DNA from: Bryopsis sp. KO-2023
Taxonomy: Eukaryota > Chlorophyta > Ulvophyceae > Bryopsidales > Bryopsidaceae
Direction: 5' to 3'
Assembly: GCA_030272585.1 (NCBI GenBank)
Contig: BSYQ01000004.1
Span: 4,154,001 to 4,218,000, forward strand
DNA length: 64,000 nucleotides
A model generated the notes under the pieces. The model had not been told where the DNA came from and ran no database searches. It saw only the letters and a list, made by a program, of their open reading frames with translations. The translations under genes were made by a program, and so were the position numbers. Below, piece after piece: positions 1 through 10,905 of this stretch; the stretch's first letter is position 1, and the number at the start of each line of letters is the position of its first letter.

Positions 1-3000
1 CTTTTGAAAATACCTGACATTTCAATTGAGGATTGCATGTTCACTGGCAACCGAGCAGCAGCAACCGGAGGGGCGATTTCCATCCTGGCACCGGTGGGAG
101 AAAATTAATTGCTTTTTGTAAGAAGGAAAACACCTCAATTTCTTTTGCGCTCTTTCATTCTCTGTGGTAGTAGTCTGACATGGCCAAAAACAATTTCAGA
201 AACTGTTGAGGAGGGGGCACTGTTAATTCTACAAGGTACTTTCTTGTGCGTGCACTTGTTTTTTCTTTATGTGTCCTCCCTTCCAAAATTTTTTTTGCAG
301 GGGGTCGATGCATCTGATGCCAAGATTGTCGGCTGCACATTTGATGGAAATTCAGCTGCTGGCGATTCGAACGCAACCACACTTGGAGGTGGCCTGTATA
401 TTTCTGGAGGTGTCTTGCGAGCATCCATCAAGGATTCAAATTTCACGAAGAACGGGGCCAATACTTCTGGTGGCGCTTTGTATGGCAGGAAATTTTCCAG
501 CCTAAAAATATCCCACTCATTGTTTTTTGAAAACCGGGTGGTGAAGGACGACGGGAAGAGCTTTGGGGTACGTCCCCTCAGAAATATTATCTTGTCTGTC
601 TTTTCAGACATCTTTAATATCTGTTTTTAAAAGTACAGAATTGAGAAAAGGAACATTTGAATAGAATCCTAAAGGTGAGTCCAGTAACCTGTTTTAGTGT
701 TGGGGTTCTGAGGAGGGGGGGGTAATATGGAAACTGAGACATGAGGCGTGTGCGGTGGTCAATCCAAAGTGATGGACATGATGCTGCTTGGTTAGACAGT
801 ACATAGCTTACATGAGGCTTTCATGAATTCAAAAAATCGATCGCTGGTATTGTGAACATGAAAATTGAAAGGAAATAGCATTTGTCTCCTAAAAGAGAAA
901 CTTTCATTTTTCTTTTTTGGACAGGACAGTGTTAACGGGACCAGATACCTTGGTGGAGTTGATATTGCAGTTGGAGGGGCGATTCTTCTGACGGACGTGT
1001 CCGAAACTTTCATTGTCAAGTCCAGCTTTGCCCGTAACAAAGCACAAGATGGTGGAGGAATATATGCTGCGGTACGTGCACGACCCCACATTTCCCTAGG
1101 CAGAATTTTCACACACCGGGGTTAGATTTTCTTACAGGAAGTACCACCAAACTCTCTGTAGCACCAGTCTCAAAACGGTTGCTTTCCCTTATTTTTTCCC
1201 CTATTTTTCCCGTACTTGAGCATAAAAATTGATTTTCCCCTATTTTTGAAAAATAGGGGAAAAACTGCCATTTTGAGACTAGTGTAGAGGAGACTATTCC
1301 CAAAGCAAACGCCTTGTACTTCAGATCGGGCGAAAACACCCAGACATTGCCTGTTTGATGTTCAGTCGCTGGTGTTGGGTGAAGTCAAGTCCTGTGCTGA
1401 TATTGATCAAATTTTCCCTATAGTCATATAACGTCAGGACTCAGCGTCAGGATTCGTTGCATCAGACGCTTTTTTGCAGCATTTCTTGATGTGCTTGCTG
1501 AAGAAATTGATTGGCTTTGTTCCGTCTTTGTACAGACTGTTGATCGGGACAGAGCTCTTGTGCTAATGGAAAGCACAGAGTTCAGCAACAACTTTGCAAG
1601 GGATGACGGTGGAGCAGCTTATTTCTCGAACGCAAACGCAAGCATCGTAGATTCAATTTTCAAAGGAAATAATGCAGAGGGATTTGGAGGTGCAATCCAC
1701 AGTCATTCTGAGGCAAGTCAGCTTTCCAGGAATAAAAAACAAAACAAAAAACAACACAAGCATCAAAAATTTTACTCTTGAAAAAAGGGATAAATGTAAA
1801 GAGAAAAAGTTCTGGTTTGTGATGGAAGGTTAAGCAAAAAAAACTCATGCAGAAATCACTACTACATTTTTTCATTGTGGAGGAGATGCCATCCTTCATT
1901 AAGCTATTTCGGAAAGAGATCCCTTTGTCTATTTTTCCGTGATCGAAAATCTGTCAAAGAGCCCAAACAGGATTTCCCTGGATATTCTACCGTTGACAAC
2001 ATTTCCTGCTTTTCACCAATAAAGTCTTTCTTTTCTTGCACAGAACTTTGGTGGATCTCTGCTGAAAATTGAGAGGACAGTGTTCAGCAGCAATGAGGCA
2101 AACGAGGGAGGGGGTGCAATGTCTGCAGTAAGAACGAAATACTTGATCAGCGGCTCCATATTTTGGAAAAATACTGCTGGATATGGAGGCGCTGTGGAAG
2201 GATCAAGCGTCGCTGTCGACATTTCTCAATGCTCCTTCAAGAACAACACAAGCATCGATAATGGCGGAGGGATGTATTTATGGGTGGGTGATGCTGCTAC
2301 TGCCCTTCTGATTTCCAAGAAAAAGCAAATTTGCCTTGCCATCGAACTGGAGCAGGAAGTTTTTTGTTTTTTTTTTTCCCAAGTTTCATCATGAGTTCTA
2401 GATTCTTTTTCAGCAGAGAAAAACGGACAACCGGTTTTTTCTTACCGTGAAATACGATTTTCAGAAAGAGTCTCCTTTTTTTGTTTTTTTTGGCTGGCAG
2501 ACTTCCACATTGCTTGTTGAATCGACAAAATTCACGGAGAATGTTGCGATGCATAGTGATGGTGGTGCACTGGGTCTGATGTCGACAAATGCAACGATTT
2601 CGAAATCGAACTTCACAGGCAATGTCGGATACGGACAAGGGGGTGCCATTCACTCTGCGCATGTAAAATGGCAGCAGGCTCCTTTTCTTGATGGATTTGA
2701 TGAAAGTTCTTTTCCTGAGGCGATTTTACCTGAAACAGAGCGCAACAGACTGGCAGATCTGCTCGTGAATGCTATGAGGGATAAACTTGAGGCAAGACCC
2801 GTGTGAAAATGATAATTTAGAAAAAAAAAAGAAAACTCAAGCGAAATGGGGTCATTTTCTAACCACACACATTAGTCATCCGATGCAGTTTTTTTCGAAA
2901 AGCTTGTTGCTGAAATTTTCACCTTTTTTTCTCTAAAAAAATGAAAGTAAACGAGGTGCTGCTCTTTATCTTTGATAATGTCGAAGCAAAGACGGCTGTT

Positions 3001-6000
3001 TTAGCTTTCCATAACACAAAAACATTGTGGCCTTTTCAGCCTTTGTTTTTTTGGTTGAAATTTGTTTTTTGGAAGGAAATGATGATGTTCTGGGCATGTT
3101 CAGGTGGGTGCATTCATCAAAACAAGCGATGTGGAATTCAAAGACAACCATGCAGCATCCAACGGAGGCGCTGTTTTTTCGCTGGGTTTGGACCTGGAGA
3201 TGGAGGGAGGCCTGTGTCAAAACAATTCTGCCGGAAAGAGCGGGGGAGCCATTTATCTCATTGAAATTCCAGTAAGAAGAAAAGCTGCTGGATCATTCGT
3301 GTCAGGAATAAAAACAAAGTAAAATGGAAAAAAACAAAATAAAATTCTCTGGTTGTAATTTGAGGCCATGATGATCTTGTAGGGTCATGTTCCGGCCGCA
3401 ACGATAAAATCTACGGCTTTTCTGGAAAACCAAGCTACGTTTGGGGGAGCTGTGTTTCTGCAGAACAGGGATTTCTACCTGTCCCACTGTGATTTTCGAT
3501 CCAATATTGCTGGCAGCGGGGGTGGAGCTTTGCATTGTGAGGTAGTCACTATTCCTGAACACCACTTAGATCCAGCCAAAACACCTCATTTCTTCCAGAG
3601 GATCCAAAAAGTTGAAAAAAGAGAAAAAAAAGTGTCCTGATCAATAGATACCTTGGAAACCATTTCTCTTTGTTTCTTTTGCTTTTGGCCTGGTCACCTC
3701 ATAACATGTTTTTTCTCGGATATAGTTTTCTTCCTGAGATTTCCCCCTCACCTGCTCTCCTCCAAAGCTATTCTTTGTGTTGCTTTTGTAGCATTCGGGA
3801 TTAAGGTTGATCCAAGGCCACAGAAACTCGGCCATCACTGTACATTCTTCGGAGTTTTCTGGGAACAAGGCCGGTGCATCCCATGAAGGAAAAGAGGATA
3901 TCTCATTAACATCCATCAATGGGAGAGGCGGAGCTGTGCTGATGTCCGGATTGGGCCTGGTTTCAGAATTCAAAAGCTGCAACTTTTCAAACAACGTGGC
4001 TGGAAGCGGGGGGGCTATCCACATGCAAGATGTGCAAAACCTGACTGTACAGGACTCCGATTTCTGGATGGGATCAGCGCTCACAGGAGGGGCACTTAGA
4101 ATCATCAGCGCCGGAGATTCTTTCACGGCAAGCAATGTGAGCTTTGTTGGAAATCATGCGAGGTGGGGAGGTGCAGTTTCTCTGGGTCTGACCACCGGCA
4201 CGAGGTCTGATTTGTTGCTGGAAGGAGCAGTGTCACTGGTGCAAGTTCGGTTCCTGGAGAATGTTGCAACGAGAGGTGGCGGAGCAATCGATATGAAAGA
4301 CAGAACTTTGGAGTGCACATCGTGCCGTTTTGATTTCAACAAGGCTGGGTTTGGGGGGAATGACATCGGATCGGGGGGTGCCATAAGAGCGCTGTCGGCT
4401 TCTAATCTGACCCTTGGAAATACCACCATCATTGGATGCATGGCGGCCCAATCTGGGGGAGGGGTGTCTCTGGAGGATGCGATTTTCCATGGCGAAAATG
4501 TGACCATCATGAACAACACTGCCATCAAGAATGGAGGTGGTCTGGCGATACATTTCCCTGCTAATTTTCCTTGGAGATGCAGATCCTGTAGCTTTCAGGG
4601 AAACAAGGCAAGAAAAGGAGGTGAGATATGCTCTTTACAGGCGACACAAACAGGATCGATCAAAAGCTGGTCATCTTGAAAATGTAGCATTGGCATTTAC
4701 CATTGGTAGTTACCATAATTAACCATAACTTTTATTATAGTGAACAGCTTACTGCCTGGCCTTCGTTTTTTTTTCCGAAGTTTTTTTTGGGTATGTGTGC
4801 ACCTCAGGTGGAATCAGCATTTCAGCAGATGAGACGCTGCATCAAGATTGCCAAGCTTTGGAGGCCACCTCTTCAGTGAAAAGTCAGCACCAGCTTTTCG
4901 AGCTATTGGCCGATTGCAAGCAATTCCTGGATGAATCCAAGTCACCCGGACCCCAGGTGTTGCTGGAAAGCACGACCTTTGACGGAAACATAGCAGAGGA
5001 TTCTGGGTCTGACATGTTTCTCACTGGATTCAAGAATGACATTTGCTGCGACAGTGAGTGCTGGAGCGTGGCTAGTGCATTGGAGGAGGGACTGGAGAAA
5101 TGTGGATTGGGGGAAAATTCAAGAAGGGGTGGGGAAAACCCAGCTCCCCTGGGGACGATATTCGAATCGGTGTCGATATCCCCGTCTGACATACTAAATC
5201 ATGCCAGTGGTGAGGAGCTTCCAGCCATCAGGGTCACTCCCCTCGATTCCTTTGGACAGATTTCTGCAGACAATGTGACCTTGAGAGTCGAGGTTGCAAC
5301 ACCTGGAGGAGAGCTTTTCGGCAGCCCTGTAACCAGTGAAGGTGTGCTGATGAGTGGGGGCATCGATGTGACTGGAATGTTCATGAGGGCATTGCCTGGT
5401 GACTACAATCTGTCCTTCGAGTTGACCTCAGAAGATGGAGGCAGAATTGTGACGGAGGTTGTGTCGGTGGGGATCCGAGAGTGCGTGATCGGGGAGGTCT
5501 CCAGAGAGGAAGGCTTGCGATGCGACAGGTGTCCTGACGATTTCTTCAGCTTTGATGTGGCTGATGAGAATTGCACACCGTGTCCAGCGGAAAGAGCTAA
5601 ATGTTCGGGAGGGAGGCTGGCTCCCCTGGAGGGCTTTTGGCATTCTGAACCTCGTTCGGCCCGAACCCATGCATGCTTGACTGAGGAAGCGTGCACATAC
5701 CCGAATCGCACGGAGATTCTTTTTGCATCGAACTTTGAGGATAACTCTGAGGAGTACCCACAGTGTGCCAAGGTAGTATTAGAAACTTTCGTGTTGAAAA
5801 ACTCTTTTTTCGTCTCGGGTTGGGGAAGGGGGGTGGGAAATTCATCTAATATTTACATGATTACTAATATTAATTCTTGTTATTGTTGTTTAATTTATTA
5901 ATCGTAAACTCTCCTGGTAGGGATATGGTGACATATTGTGTGGGAGCTGCGCTGCATCGTATGGGAGGAGTCGCTTCAAGTGCACAGAATGTCAGGGAGG

Positions 6001-8001
6001 GGTGCGGGCTGGGTTGGGGATCGGGGTGGTCATGCTGGCACTAGCAGTTTTGTCCCTGATCTATGTGAAGAGTGCTGCAAAGTATTCTGAAGGAGTGCTT
6101 GGTAAACAATCAGATGCCAGGAGCCCAAGTGCTGCTGTTCAGTCGGGGCCCCGTGGGCTGAACCTGCCAGCCTTTGTTCTGGGTGAAATCGAGATTGCGG
6201 AGCAACACGTGCAGAGACCTCACCAGAACGCACACCAGGATGCCCCGCCAAGGAAAACAAGATGCTCCGACATTTTCAAGGTGAGAAGTCGAGCAAAAAT
6301 ATAAAAATTCCAACCGACGGCTTGACAGGTATTAAAAAAAATTGAGAATTCACGTGGCCTCTGTCTGTGTTTCATGTTTCAGATCCTTGTGAATTTTTTT
6401 CAAGTGACTGGATCAGCTGCAGCCATCAATGTGGGCTGGAATCGAAGCATGCTGCTGATGTTTGCCTCCTGGGGTGAGTTTTCAGGGAGTATAGTTCCAC
6501 AGCAGTTTATAAAAGGGACAGTAGTTTCAAAAAAATCTGGGATTTTTTTTTTACAAACTGCTGTGGAAGTATTATCAGAACAAAAAAATGGGTGCTGTTC
6601 AGCAAGCGACAAGACTTAGCGTTCCATGTATCCACATGCAGATTTCATATCGGGGGTGGCCGACAGCAGCAATTTTTTTTCATTGGAGTGTGCGTTTTTA
6701 TCGGGGAAAAACAATCTCCCTAGATCCGTCCAGACATCCATTTTCCTGGCACTTGTGCCATTCATGGTCTGGGCTGCGCTCGTCTTAATTCATTACGGTC
6801 ATGCATGGAGGAGCAAGAAATCGTTCCGAGATATCAAGCTTTGGTCCTGTGTTGCACTCTTGGCTGTGCAACAAGCATCTTACATCGGGTGGGCTCCTTT
6901 TTGATCGAAGCTTTTTTGGGGAAGTGCAGTGAAATCCTTTCAATGTCTGACCTACGAGGCCTTTTCCTGTTGCATGACTGACTATTTGATTGAGATTTAT
7001 TCCTCGAGTCCTTAGTTTCTTGTGGCAGATAAACATTCCATGAGGTTGCTGAAAATGGGTGGATTGACTCACACTCCAACAACAGAACAAAAGTAGTCCA
7101 ACCACTTTTGCAGTTATGATTTTCTGCATAATGAAATTTAAAAAAACAAATGAAGTGTTTTTTTAAACAAAACTTTTGCTGACAATAAGAAATTCTACCT
7201 GGCTGTAGCGTGACGAGGACGCTAGTTCGGATTTTCTCTTGTGTGGATGCCAGCCCCATGGAAGGTTTGTTCTGGGTGCAAGACACCAGCGTACGTTGCT
7301 ACGAAGGATCGCATGCATTCCTTGTCGGGTTTGTGGGGGCACCAGGCTTGCTGGTGGTGTCCATAGGATTCCCTGGGTGGCTGCTGTTCAAACTGACACG
7401 CAGTAAGGAGAGCCTCGAGGAAGAGGTGGTGGTCAGGAAATATGGCTTCTTATATCAAGCATACAAAAAAAATGCGGCGGCTTGGGAAGTCGTTATTTTG
7501 CTGCGGAAAGCCTTGCTTTCTGCGATCGTGGTTTTTGGGCGGACTCTAGGGGAAGGGGTTCAAATCAGTCTTGCACTCATTACCATGACGGCTTCCGTTA
7601 TTCTCCAAATGCATTTCCAGCCGTTTCTGGAATCGAAGCTTAATTTGATGGAGGTGGGCTCTTTGGCAATTTCCACCCTCGCATTCATTATTGGGAATCT
7701 TGTCAACCAGCCTGAAGTGAGCGATGGAGGGACGGTGGCCATGTCGGTCATATTTTTTGGCACAACTGGGATTTACGTTGTATACATGCTGAAGCAGATT
7801 TCTGATTTGGCTTTTCTGGAGCTTCGTGATTGGATGAGAAATGAAAATTCAGGAAGTGCATTGCCGACCAGCAAGTTTCGTCTTTTGATGGCTGCAACCA
7901 AGAGCCAAGCGAAAAAGACGAACACCACCTTGAACAAGAAAAGAATAACGTTTGTGAAAAAGATTTCATCCTGTTTGTTTTCTGAGATGTCGTGTCGTTA
8001 G
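1..8001 (+). CDS. Pmp-like beta-helix surface protein with C-terminal membrane domain (5' end outside window)
   Basis: Exons read by eye: <1-93, 301-567, 925-1071, 1536-1712, 2044-2283, 2501-2662, 3104-3271, 3383-3541, 3792-4620, 4808-5772, 5921-6280, 6383-6473, 6642-6888, 7209-8001. They sum to whole codons, giving 1565 visible residues ending in TAG. Exons up to 4620 encode repeats of the type F-x-x-N-x-A ... GGA(I/L/V), the hallmark of chlamydial Pmp-like right-handed beta-helices. Exon 4808-5772 adds a cysteine-rich stretch (CDRCPDDFF, CTPC) and exon 5921-6280 continues it (CGSC, CTEC), followed by a first membrane segment (GIGVVMLALAVLSLIYV). The last exons hold several more hydrophobic segments and a conserved-looking block (YGFLYQAYKKNAAAWEVVILLRK is split here as YGFLYQAY, then WEVVILLRKALL). 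This architecture is known in large protist and algal surface proteins of unknown function. I infer an extracellular repeat domain anchored by a multi-pass C-terminus. The intron after 1712 has a GC donor. The signal peptide, if any, lies upstream of the window. Confidence 0.8.
1155..1290. mobile_element. Foldback/MITE-like element in intron
   Basis: Inside the intron 1072-1535. Outer arms around CAGTCTCAAAA (about 1166) and TTTTGAGACTAG (about 1272) are imperfect inverted repeats of roughly 20 bp. A perfect 15-bp inner inverted repeat lies at 1233-1247 and 1249-1263 (TTTTCCCCTATTTTT, one-base loop). No coding content. The limits are approximate and no target duplication was established. Confidence 0.45.
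6495..6568. repeat. Short inverted-repeat (foldback) element in intron
   Basis: Inside the intron 6474-6641. Arms TTCCACAGCAGTTTATAAAA (6495-6514) and its near-perfect complement at 6549-6568 (one mismatch) enclose about 34 bp. The shape is that of a small MITE or an intronic hairpin. No coding content. Confidence 0.5.
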
Positions 8002-8915
8002 GAGCTTCCTTGGGTTTCTTTCCTTAAAAAAAAAAAATCCAAAATGGTTTTTGCAATTGATCGTTGAATTTGTGTTGGGTTTATTACAGGGATTGTGGGG
8101 GGTGTTGACTGCATTTGTGTTTATTAGTAGAAACAGATTTATTTTTTTTGTATGTTCAGAACATATTTAGTCTGATAATTGTCAGTTCTTTGTATTTTTT
8201 AACATATTTTTAACATATGAACAGTTATAGCTGTACTTATCGGTAAACTTGCATTTTAAGGTTAATTGTGTTAGGTTGATAATTATGAACCTTTTTTGTA
8301 TGCAGACAATTTGTAAACAATTGTTGACAAATAGTCTTTTTTTTCAAAAGGTGATTCGAAAAAAACCTTAAGTATAATATGTGCGAAGATGCGGCCTGCA
8401 TCTATTGCGCAAAATAGAGCAATGTTAATTTGCAACAATCAAGCCTTTTTCAATGGCTGCAACAATCTATCATCCAAACAGAGAAAATGGAGGCTGGTGT
8501 TACTGTGTGTTTGTGGATCGGTTGGATAGGCTACCTGCTTCCAGAACCGATGTTACTTTGCGAGAGGAACTTTCGGAACGTTTTTCTTTTCAATCTTCTT
8601 TATTTAAAGATATTTCACGTTCGTTGAATTTAGCTGAATCGACCTATGCATCTTTGCATTCTTGATGGTCTTAGTGTCTTTGTGGGTACACACAAAAGCC
8701 AATGGAATTTCAACATTAAAATACACATGTTCACATTTCATTTTTACTGATCCTTGTAATAGGAGAATATTTCTCCTACACAATGTAATTGATGTTTGTT
8801 TGTTTGTTTGTTTGTGGCAGCACAACTCGTTAGACATGATGTTACTTGTCGTCGAGACAGGGGTTGGTTAGGTTATGGTTTCTGTTGGTTGATTGATTGG
8901 ACAAACGTGGGACAG
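8002..8915. other. Intergenic region, no gene recognised
   Basis: AT-rich 3' flank of the beta-helix gene up to the retrotransposon. It has several TTAACATAT-like stretches, a small hairpin near 8760-8776 (AGGAGAA/TTCTCCT) and a (GTTT)n run at about 8792-8813. I see no supported coding sequence. Confidence 0.6.
8911..8915. repeat. Target-site duplication, left copy (GACAG)
   Basis: GACAG lies directly before the left LTR and again at 16092-16096 directly after the right LTR. Five bases is the usual size for Ty3/gypsy integrases. Confidence 0.93.
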
Positions 8916-8944
8916 TGTGACAGTTTTCTTAGTGGAAGTGGAAG

Positions 8945-9026
8945 TGTGGGCTTAGTGGGATTCGAACTCGTGATCTCCGGATCGCGAATCTTACTTTTTC
9001 TGTCCGAACCACTCGGCTGAGTGTTG
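8945..9026 (-). other. Antisense tRNA-like segment 1 in LTR (A and B boxes)
   Basis: Read on the minus strand, this contains AGCCGAGTGG (complement of 9009-9018), which fits the tRNA A box/D-arm, with a CCG...CGG stem. About 40 bases later comes AGTTCGAATCC (complement of 8958-8968), which differs from the B-box consensus GGTTCGANTCC by one base. The T stem and acceptor stem do not pair well, so it is a degenerate tRNA or an internal Pol III promoter and not a functional tRNA. The same segment is in the 3' LTR at 15801-15882. Confidence 0.55.
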
Positions 9027-9100
9027 GTTGTTGACGGTTAGTTGGGTGACTGACCGGACTAAGGGACAATTGTGTGACAATGTGTGAATGAGTGAGAAGT

Positions 9101-9165
9101 GGTTCCGGGGAGGATTCGAACCTCCGCCGCAACCGTAACTGTCTTTGACCGGTCCGCACTACAAG
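9101..9165 (-). other. Antisense tRNA-like segment 2 in LTR (perfect T-arm)
   Basis: On the minus strand, GGAGG-TTCGAAT-CCTCC forms a perfect 5-bp T stem with a 7-base loop. It contains the exact B box GGTTCGAATCC (complement of 9112-9122). A possible arginine-type loop TTACGGT lies upstream and TAGTGCGGACCGG resembles an A box. The acceptor stem is not recognisable. The copy in the 3' LTR is at 15957-16021. Confidence 0.55.
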
Positions 9166-9237
9166 AGTAGTGTGGTGGTGGACTCGGTGTTCTTTGTAAA
9201 GTTCCATTGTCTTTATACCACTCCCGTGTCTTACAAG

Positions 9238-9249
9238 TGGTTTCGGAGC
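9238..9249 (+). other. Primer binding site
   Basis: TGGTTTCGGAGC begins two bases after the 5' LTR. It matches the plant initiator-methionine-tRNA type of site (TGGTATCAGAGC) at 10 of 12 positions. Its complement ends in CCA, as required for a tRNA 3' end. The exact primer tRNA of this host is unknown. Confidence 0.75.
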
Positions 9250-9327
9250 AAAAGTGTACAGAGCTACACCGAACGATCGGGCGGCCTGTAGAAGTGGGTT
9301 CATCGTAAAGACCGGGAAAGAACCAGA

Positions 9328-10905
9328 ATGTCGGCGGAAGACTTTAACAACCTGGTGGAGTCGGTGGCGGCACTAAAGACGGGGTGCAAAGCACTGGAAG
9401 ACCGAATCGGGGAACTCGAAGGGTTGGAGATAAAGACAGAAATCGCGAATATCCACAAAGCAGGACAGAACGTGGAGAAACTGGTGAATAAGCATGGCGA
9501 CGAGTTCGCAAAGGTTCACAAAGCAGGCTTGGCAGTCGAAAAACTGGCGAATAAGCATGGAGAGTCCTTACAGAAACTGTCGAAAGCGGTCGGCAAGCTC
9601 GATGAAGCGGGAGCCGGGCTACAGGACAAAGTCAAAGCTGTAAAGGAGAAAGTTGCTGAGCTTGGAACCACGAGCGAAACCAGACATGTCGAGACGACTG
9701 GGAAACTGGAACTGCTGGAGAAATCGGCGGGTGACGTCCGAGCAGACATGCTGAAAGTTCGACAGGCGGGCACGAAACTGGAACAGAAATTGTCGAAAGT
9801 GACCCTCGACGGCCAAGCGAACCACCAGAAACTAATGCAGAAGCTGGACGAACTAACGTTGAGCCAGACCCTACGGGAAACACAAGCGATGGAGTTTCGG
9901 ACGGATACGGATGCAAAGATCTCCACCATGGTGGCTACTATGACGGAATTAACCGAACAGCAGTCGACGGCGCAGTCGGCTGTGGGCATCAACTTGGAAG
10001 CCGGGTCAAGTATGCACAAAAAGCTATTGGACCTGCAAGAACAAATGGCGAACCAAAGGAACGACTTCCAAGCATCGTTGTTGGCAGCAAAACAAGAACT
10101 GGAGCAAAAGCTCCGTCAAGCGAGAGCGACGAGTGGTGCGACGAGTGGTGCGACGAGTGGAGGTTCTGCAGGGCCATCTATACCGGATGTGTGGAACTTT
10201 GCGCCTATCCGGCTGGGGAATCCTCCTCAGTTCTTTGGGAAAACGGGAGAAGGAGCATCCGACTGGGTGGAGAGTATGGAAACTTATTTTGTGGCGTCTG
10301 GATGTCCTGTGAACAAAAGGGCGTTACTGGCGTCGACGGTGTTGAGAGGAGCTGCGCAGGAATGGTTTACTGTTAAGAAAGCGTCCAACCCGGACGTGTT
10401 GGCGAGCTGGGAGACTCTGGGGCAGGAGATTATCGAATATTTCGACCCCTTCGACAAAGCAGAAACAGCCAGAGACCAACTGTTCCGGTTATCACACAAG
10501 AAAGGAACGCTCAGGGAGCATATCGCTTTGTTTGCCAAACTCCTGCTGAAGACTCCCACTATGAGCACCGAGGACAAGGTGCATCTCTTCACGCACTCTC
10601 TACAGGCGAAGATAAAATCCCACGTTTTCCTAAACCGTCCCCACACATTTGATGAAGCCGTTCAGTTGGCACTGCAAGCAGATCGGGCTGCAGGCCGAGC
10701 AGGAAACGACCAGACTCCTTGGTACCCAAAACAAAACCGGCAGTATGACGATAAGATGGAGATTGGCGCAGTGTCAGGAGAGAAGTGGAACCAGTCGTCA
10801 CCCAAGAAAGGGAAATGTCATAACTGCGGAAAGTTCGGGCATTTCGCGAGAGAATGTCGATCGAAGAAGAAGGGTGGCCAAAACAAGTCGTCGGGAAACG
10901 AGTAG
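9328..10905 (+). CDS. gag: Retrotransposon Gag with CCHC zinc knuckle
   Basis: A 525-residue protein starting at ATG 9328, 92 bases after the LTR, and ending at TAG 10903-10905. Residues 1-250 are predicted coiled coil and include a diverged internal duplication of about 23 residues (IHKAGQNVEKLVNKHGDEF, VHKAGLAVEKLANKHGESL). A hinge of 12-base DNA repeats (GCGACGAGTGGT, near 10126-10163) encodes ATSG repeats. It is followed by a retrotransposon gag/capsid-like domain (about residues 285-440, with WVESMETYF and AAQEWF). A CCHC knuckle sits at residues 497-510 (CHNCGKFGHFAREC). Gag assembles the particle and binds RNA. Codons are CpG-rich, unlike pol. Confidence 0.95.
   Translation: MSAEDFNNLVESVAALKTGCKALEDRIGELEGLEIKTEIANIHKAGQNVEKLVNKHGDEFAKVHKAGLAVEKLANKHGESLQKLSKAVGKLDEAGAGLQDKVKAVKEKVAELGTTSETRHVETTGKLELLEKSAGDVRADMLKVRQAGTKLEQKLSKVTLDGQANHQKLMQKLDELTLSQTLRETQAMEFRTDTDAKISTMVATMTELTEQQSTAQSAVGINLEAGSSMHKKLLDLQEQMANQRNDFQASLLAAKQELEQKLRQARATSGATSGATSGGSAGPSIPDVWNFAPIRLGNPPQFFGKTGEGASDWVESMETYFVASGCPVNKRALLASTVLRGAAQEWFTVKKASNPDVLASWETLGQEIIEYFDPFDKAETARDQLFRLSHKKGTLREHIALFAKLLLKTPTMSTEDKVHLFTHSLQAKIKSHVFLNRPHTFDEAVQLALQADRAAGRAGNDQTPWYPKQNRQYDDKMEIGAVSGEKWNQSSPKKGKCHNCGKFGHFARECRSKKKGGQNKSSGNE

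Larger units (their letters stand above)
8916..9235 (+). repeat. 5' LTR
   Basis: A 320-bp repeat with TG...CA ends, identical to 15772-16091 except for one base. It contains two antisense tRNA-like segments, annotated separately. Transcription of the element should start in this LTR. I did not identify a clear TATA box. Confidence 0.96.

Noticed and set aside
8945..9165. Functional tRNA genes in the LTR
   Set aside because: Acceptor stems do not pair, and the T stem of the first segment is poor. They are reported as tRNA-like segments instead.
10854..10856. ATG at the start of the open pol frame as a translation start
   Set aside because: It lies inside gag before the zinc knuckle ends, and the frameshift signal downstream joins gag to pol in the right frame. 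Independent initiation is not needed.
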